Source of the DNA: an uncultured Bacilli bacterium
Lineage (GTDB): Bacteria; Bacillota_I; Bacilli_A; RF39; UBA660
Direction: 5' to 3'
Assembly: GCA_944331815.1 (NCBI GenBank)
Contig: CALVIQ010000032.1
Coordinates: 1 to 8,465 of the forward strand
Length of the DNA stretch: 8,465 nt
Position numbers and translations under genes: made by a program. The notes under the pieces are model-generated. The model worked only from the letters and a program-made list of their open reading frames with translations, was not told the DNA's origin and made no database searches. Within the stretch, counting starts at the first letter, position 1; each line of letters starts with the position of its first letter. Below, one piece after another: positions 6,009-8,465 of this stretch.

Positions 6009-6029
6009 TATCTAAACTCCTTTCTCATT

Positions 6030-6035
6030 ATTATA
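6030..6035 (-). promoter_or_regulatory. Probable -10 element for the ABC operon
   Basis: A perfect TATAAT on the minus strand, 22 nt upstream of the ATPase start codon. At 17-bp spacing the -35 position reads TAAACT (6058-6053), a poor match. Activation by a regulator is possible. The short palindrome TAGGCCTA (6057-6064) lies just upstream of that -35 position. Confidence 0.45.
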
Positions 6036-6074
6036 TTCAAATATAGTTATTTAGTTTAGGCCTATAATTTAAAT

Positions 6075-6103
6075 TTAATAATTTTGATAATATATGATAT
6101 AAT
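6075..6103 (+). promoter_or_regulatory. Promoter of the putative metallopeptidase gene
   Basis: -35 TTAATA (6075-6080), a 17-bp spacer and a perfect extended -10, TG-A-TATAAT (6095-6103). The expected start near 6110 leaves a leader of only about 10 nt before ATG 6121, almost all of it the GGTGGGGG (6111-6118) ribosome binding site. Confidence 0.75.
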
Positions 6104-6120
6104 ACCAAGCGGTGGGGGAA

Positions 6121-7008
6121 ATGGATAAAAAAATAAAAAAAACATTAGAAAAATTTTTAAAGATAATGAATAAGAATTTTTCACAAGAAGATTTAAAAAT
6201 TCTTTTTTGCAATATTAAAACATTGAAAATAAGTACTGGTGATTTTAAATTTGAGAATTTTTTTTCTCAAGAAGCAACAACTGGTACTTATTCTGTTGAA
6301 AAAAACGAAATCATATTAGATGAAAATGAATATAAGGATACAATATATCATGAATTATTACATATGGCTAGTTCTTATTATAAAAATGGGATAATTTATT
6401 CTGGATTTGAAAGATATTGTTTATCATTTCAAATGAAAATAATTAATATAGGAATAGGAATAGATGAATGTTATACAGAATTACTAAATCATAGATATTT
6501 TGTAAAAGATAAGGACATTACTGCTTCATATAAGTATCAAATATTTATTACTAGTAAATTAGAAGAAATAATTGAAAAAAAAAGAATGGAAAGCTTATAT
6601 TTAAATGCTGATTTAGATGGATTAATTAAAGAATTAGAAAAATATATAAATAAAGAAGAAATTATGGAATTTATTTATGATATGGATTATATATATAAAC
6701 ATTTAAAAGAAAATAAAATTTTATTTTTGAACAAAAAAATTTCTAATACTTTAAATAGAATTAATTTATTTATTGTAAAAGTATATTTAAAAAAAACATA
6801 TCAACAATATTTACAAAATATAATTACTTATGAAGAATTAATAAAAAAATCTAGTCATTTTATTTATTCTATTACTACTTTATTAACTATAGGAAAGAAT
6901 AATTTTCAAATTTTTTCACAAGAAGATTTAAAATTGTGTTATGCTTTTGCTTTTGAAAATAATAATATTACATTTGATTATAAAGAAAAAGTAAAAAAAT
7001 ATAAATAA
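6121..7008 (+). CDS. Putative cytoplasmic zinc metallopeptidase (HELLH motif)
   Basis: 295 residues. The HExxH motif YHELLHMAS puts zinc-binding His77 and His81 and catalytic Glu78 in a helix. About 35 residues later, DECYTELLNHRYF (Glu116, Glu120) is placed where gluzincin-type peptidases supply the third, acidic ligand. Before the motif lie beta-like stretches, including GTYSVEKNEIILDE (55-68), as expected for the strand edging the active-site cleft. Residues 140-295 are mostly helical and unrecognised. There is no signal peptide or membrane helix, so it should act inside the cell. The substrate is unknown, and I cannot place it in a named family. It is not clearly ImmA/IrrE-like. ATG 6121 is preferred, although a GTG at 6112 is in frame. 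FSQEDLK occurs both at 20-26 and 265-271. The next gene encodes a lipoprotein in the same direction, but with its own promoter. Confidence 0.72.
   Translation: MDKKIKKTLEKFLKIMNKNFSQEDLKILFCNIKTLKISTGDFKFENFFSQEATTGTYSVEKNEIILDENEYKDTIYHELLHMASSYYKNGIIYSGFERYCLSFQMKIINIGIGIDECYTELLNHRYFVKDKDITASYKYQIFITSKLEEIIEKKRMESLYLNADLDGLIKELEKYINKEEIMEFIYDMDYIYKHLKENKILFLNKKISNTLNRINLFIVKVYLKKTYQQYLQNIITYEELIKKSSHFIYSITTLLTIGKNNFQIFSQEDLKLCYAFAFENNNITFDYKEKVKKYK
6177..6933 (+). repeat. 22-bp exact direct repeat within the metallopeptidase gene
   Basis: Copies at 6177-6198 and 6912-6933 share 22 identical bases centred on TCACAAGAAGATTTAAAA. Both are read in the same frame as FSQEDLK, near the two ends of the gene. 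The 735-bp offset is a whole number of codons. It could be chance in A-rich coding sequence or a remnant of an internal duplication. Confidence 0.6.
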
Positions 7009-7011
7009 CTA

Positions 7012-7040
7012 TGGATAATTGTGAATAAATATGTTAAAAT
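7012..7040 (+). promoter_or_regulatory. Promoter of the lipoprotein gene
   Basis: -35 TGGATA (7012-7017), a 17-bp spacer and an extended -10, TG-T-TAAAAT (7032-7040). Predicted start near 7047. No terminator is visible between the upstream metallopeptidase gene and this promoter, so read-through is also likely. Confidence 0.5.
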
Positions 7041-7065
7041 TTATTTATAAATAGTAGGTGAAAAT

Positions 7066-7692
7066 ATGAAAAAGCTTTTATTAATTATTTTATGTTTACT
7101 AGCAACAGGATGTGGTAATGATAAAATATCTAATGAAGAATTAGATGCAATAAATAATGATATTATTATTTATTTATCAAATAATCAATATGATAATTTA
7201 ATTTTTAATTATGTTGATTATGAAAATAAAAATGTTGTAGTAGGATTATCAGATAATAGTGTTGAAAAACAAAAAGATTTTAAAGAAAAAATAGTTGATT
7301 CTAAATATATTAAATTTGTACAAAGTGAAGTTATGAATGATGATATAAAAAAAGAATATACAATAAATATTCCTAATATAGATGACATTACAAAAGTAGT
7401 AATTAATACAATGTCACAATATGATAATGTAATAGAAATTACTGATAAAGAAGATATAAAAAATATATATAATGTTTTTTATAATCGTACAACAACTAAA
7501 GAAAGTGTAAGTAAAAATCCTGATAATCCTGATGAACTATTTGATATTATTTTTATTGATAATGAAAAAAATAATATTGGTATCTATATCTATACAAAAG
7601 ATGATAAATGTTATTTAGAACAAACTAATAATGGTATATATGAAACATCTTTAAATGATTTTAATACAATAAAAGGGTATATAAAAGACTAA
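7066..7692 (+). CDS. Hypothetical lipoprotein
   Basis: 208 residues. The N-terminus is a clear lipoprotein signal: MKK, a hydrophobic run LLLIILCLL, and the lipobox LATGC with Cys16 as the predicted lipidated residue. The mature protein should therefore be tethered to the outer face of the cytoplasmic membrane. The rest is acidic, polar and asparagine-rich with alternating strands and helices (for example NVVVGLSDN, EYTINIPNI, NNIGIYIYTKDDKCYLEQ). I recognise no domain. The tail pattern of short strands ending in a polar extracellular face resembles many small Firmicute lipoproteins of unknown role. AGGTG (7056-7060) is spaced 5 nt from ATG 7066. It follows the metallopeptidase gene by 57 nt in the same orientation, so co-transcription is plausible. 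The two products should lie on opposite sides of the membrane, so a direct enzyme-substrate link is not implied. Confidence 0.82.
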   Translation: MKKLLLIILCLLATGCGNDKISNEELDAINNDIIIYLSNNQYDNLIFNYVDYENKNVVVGLSDNSVEKQKDFKEKIVDSKYIKFVQSEVMNDDIKKEYTINIPNIDDITKVVINTMSQYDNVIEITDKEDIKNIYNVFYNRTTTKESVSKNPDNPDELFDIIFIDNEKNNIGIYIYTKDDKCYLEQTNNGIYETSLNDFNTIKGYIKD

Positions 7693-7711
7693 TCAATTCG
7701 ATTAGTTTTTT
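7688..7711. terminator. Terminator after the lipoprotein gene, overlapping the convergent RhuM-Fic stop
   Basis: 7-bp stem ACTAATC/GATTAGT (7688-7694 with 7700-7706), loop AATTC, followed by T6 ending at 7711. The lipoprotein stop (7690-7692) is in the left arm, and the minus-strand RhuM-Fic stop (7704-7702) is in the right arm. It is clearly oriented for the plus strand. An A-run at 7683-7686 could let it work on the minus strand too. Confidence 0.75.
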
Positions 7712-8465
7712 ATTAAAAAATTCATTAATAAATCAATAATTATTTCTTTTTCTTTTGGATTAGACTGTGCTATTAAAATTGTAATAGCAACTAATGTGTT
7801 GTTGTCTATTACTTGTTTGTTATCTTTATAAAGTAAATCATAATAATTTAAAAAATAAATAAATAATGTAGCACCAATTCTTTTATTTCCATCGATAAAA
7901 ACATGATTTTTAATTACTAAATATAATAGATTAGCGCATTTTTCTTCGGTAGTAGGATATAAATCTTTACCACCAAATGATTGATATATATTACCAATAA
8001 TTCCTTTTAATCCTTTATTTCTTTCTAACGCAAATAAATCACTATCATTATTAAATTTTAAATCATTAATAACTCTTAAGCATTCTTCATATGTTATTGT
8101 TTTATCATCGTTTGTTCCTTTAGGTTTTTTAATAGTTTTATGATCATAATCATCTAATAAATTTAAAGCATTTGAATAATTATTGATTACTTTTATTATT
8201 TCTTTTGCTTCATTACTGTTTACATCTTCATCAATTCTACTAGCAATATCGATTAATTTAACCGTTTTTTCTAAATACTCTAATCTTTTATTATTGACAG
8301 CATAACCTTTTATAAGATAATCTTTTAATATTTTATTAGCCCATTTTCTAAAAATAATACCATTTTTTGATTTTACTCTATAACCAACAGATATAATCAT
8401 ATCTAAGTTGTAATGTCTATTTGATATGTTTTACCATCTTTGGCAGTTGTCGCAAATTTTGCGAC
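7702..8465 (-). pseudogene. RhuM-Fic/Doc fusion protein, 5' part outside window, apparent frameshift
   Basis: Read on the minus strand, 8465-8415 encodes VAKFATTAKDGKTYQID, then a TAG follows in that frame. The protein resumes one base out of phase as YNLDMIISVGYRVKSKNG (ATG 8400 falls inside this segment) and continues for 232 codons to the stop at 7702. Intact family members read VAKFATT...DYYNLDMIISVGYRV without a break, so one base appears missing between 8414 and 8415. The RhuM-like part runs to about residue 36, counted from ATG 8400. After a helical linker comes a Fic/Doc domain (about 100-230) with active-site motif HVFIDGNKRIG (His166 to Gly176). The Lys in GNKR is Doc-like, while canonical AMP-transferring Fic proteins have GNGR. 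Fic/Doc enzymes modify target proteins with nucleotides or phosphate; the target here is unknown. ATG 8400 has no ribosome binding site, so a stand-alone Fic product is unlikely. A sequencing or assembly error is the main alternative. Confidence 0.8.

Noticed and set aside
6057..6075. Palindromes TAGGCCTA and AATTTAAATT in the divergent gap as operators
   Set aside because: They are short, A/T-rich and unpaired with any known regulator motif; noted only as possibilities.
6009..6120. Thiamine or other riboswitch upstream of the ABC operon
   Set aside because: The leader from the -10 element to the start codon is only about 20 nt, too short for a known riboswitch, and no conserved core was recognised.
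6121..7008. ImmA/IrrE-type peptidase controlling a mobile element
   Set aside because: The HExxH motif alone suggested it, but the acidic third-ligand segment DECYTELL, the length and the lack of a neighbouring repressor gene do not fit.
1..8465. CRISPR array, tRNA or rRNA genes, insertion sequence or complete prophage
   Set aside because: No regularly spaced repeats, cloverleaf or rRNA core sequences, transposase motifs or terminal inverted repeats were seen on either strand.

Overview
This is a very A+T-rich window (by eye about a quarter G+C). Genes lie on both strands with short intergenic gaps. Strong Shine-Dalgarno sites, TTGACA/TATAAT-type promoters and A/T-armed hairpin terminators point to a low-GC Firmicute. 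TGG encodes tryptophan throughout. TGA is a real stop, because the rubredoxin-like gene ends in an ATGA overlap with the next start, so the code is standard and not the Mycoplasma/Spiroplasma code. Rubredoxin and ferredoxin domains suggest an anaerobe. My best guess is a small-genome gut Bacilli lineage (Erysipelotrichia/RF39-like), but nothing here fixes the taxon.

Left edge (1-560, +): C-terminal ends of two different RhuM-family proteins lie back to back. The first is cut by the window edge. The second has lost its N-terminal half and start codon. They run directly into a two-gene redox operon (553-1631, +): a protein with rubredoxin-type zinc/iron sites at both ends, and a 2[4Fe-4S] ferredoxin-like protein translationally coupled to it through ATGA. 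A strong hairpin terminator follows.

Centre (1767-4522): an unrecognised 153-aa gene with a near-consensus promoter converges on a minus-strand unit made of a 76-aa unknown ORF and a UvsE-type UV damage endonuclease. That unit is divergent from an EamA/DMT-type transporter gene, with back-to-back promoters and a direct repeat between them. The transporter gene converges, with a 4-nt stop overlap inside a shared terminator, on a two-gene ABC importer operon of the SsuBC/TauBC type (4499-6008, -). No substrate-binding protein is visible for this importer.

Right part (6075-8465): a putative intracellular zinc metallopeptidase (HELLH plus DECYTELL), then an unrecognised lipoprotein with its own promoter. 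Last, on the minus strand, comes a RhuM-Fic/Doc fusion whose 5' part leaves the window and which carries an apparent 1-nt deletion near position 8414.

The window therefore looks like a chromosomal housekeeping/accessory segment bracketed at both ends by damaged RhuM-family genes. No CRISPR array, tRNA, rRNA or insertion sequence was seen, and no gene-free stretch exceeds about 190 bases. I see no clear complete new system. The most suggestive items are the damaged RhuM genes, the double-rubredoxin/ferredoxin pair and the metallopeptidase-lipoprotein neighbourhood.
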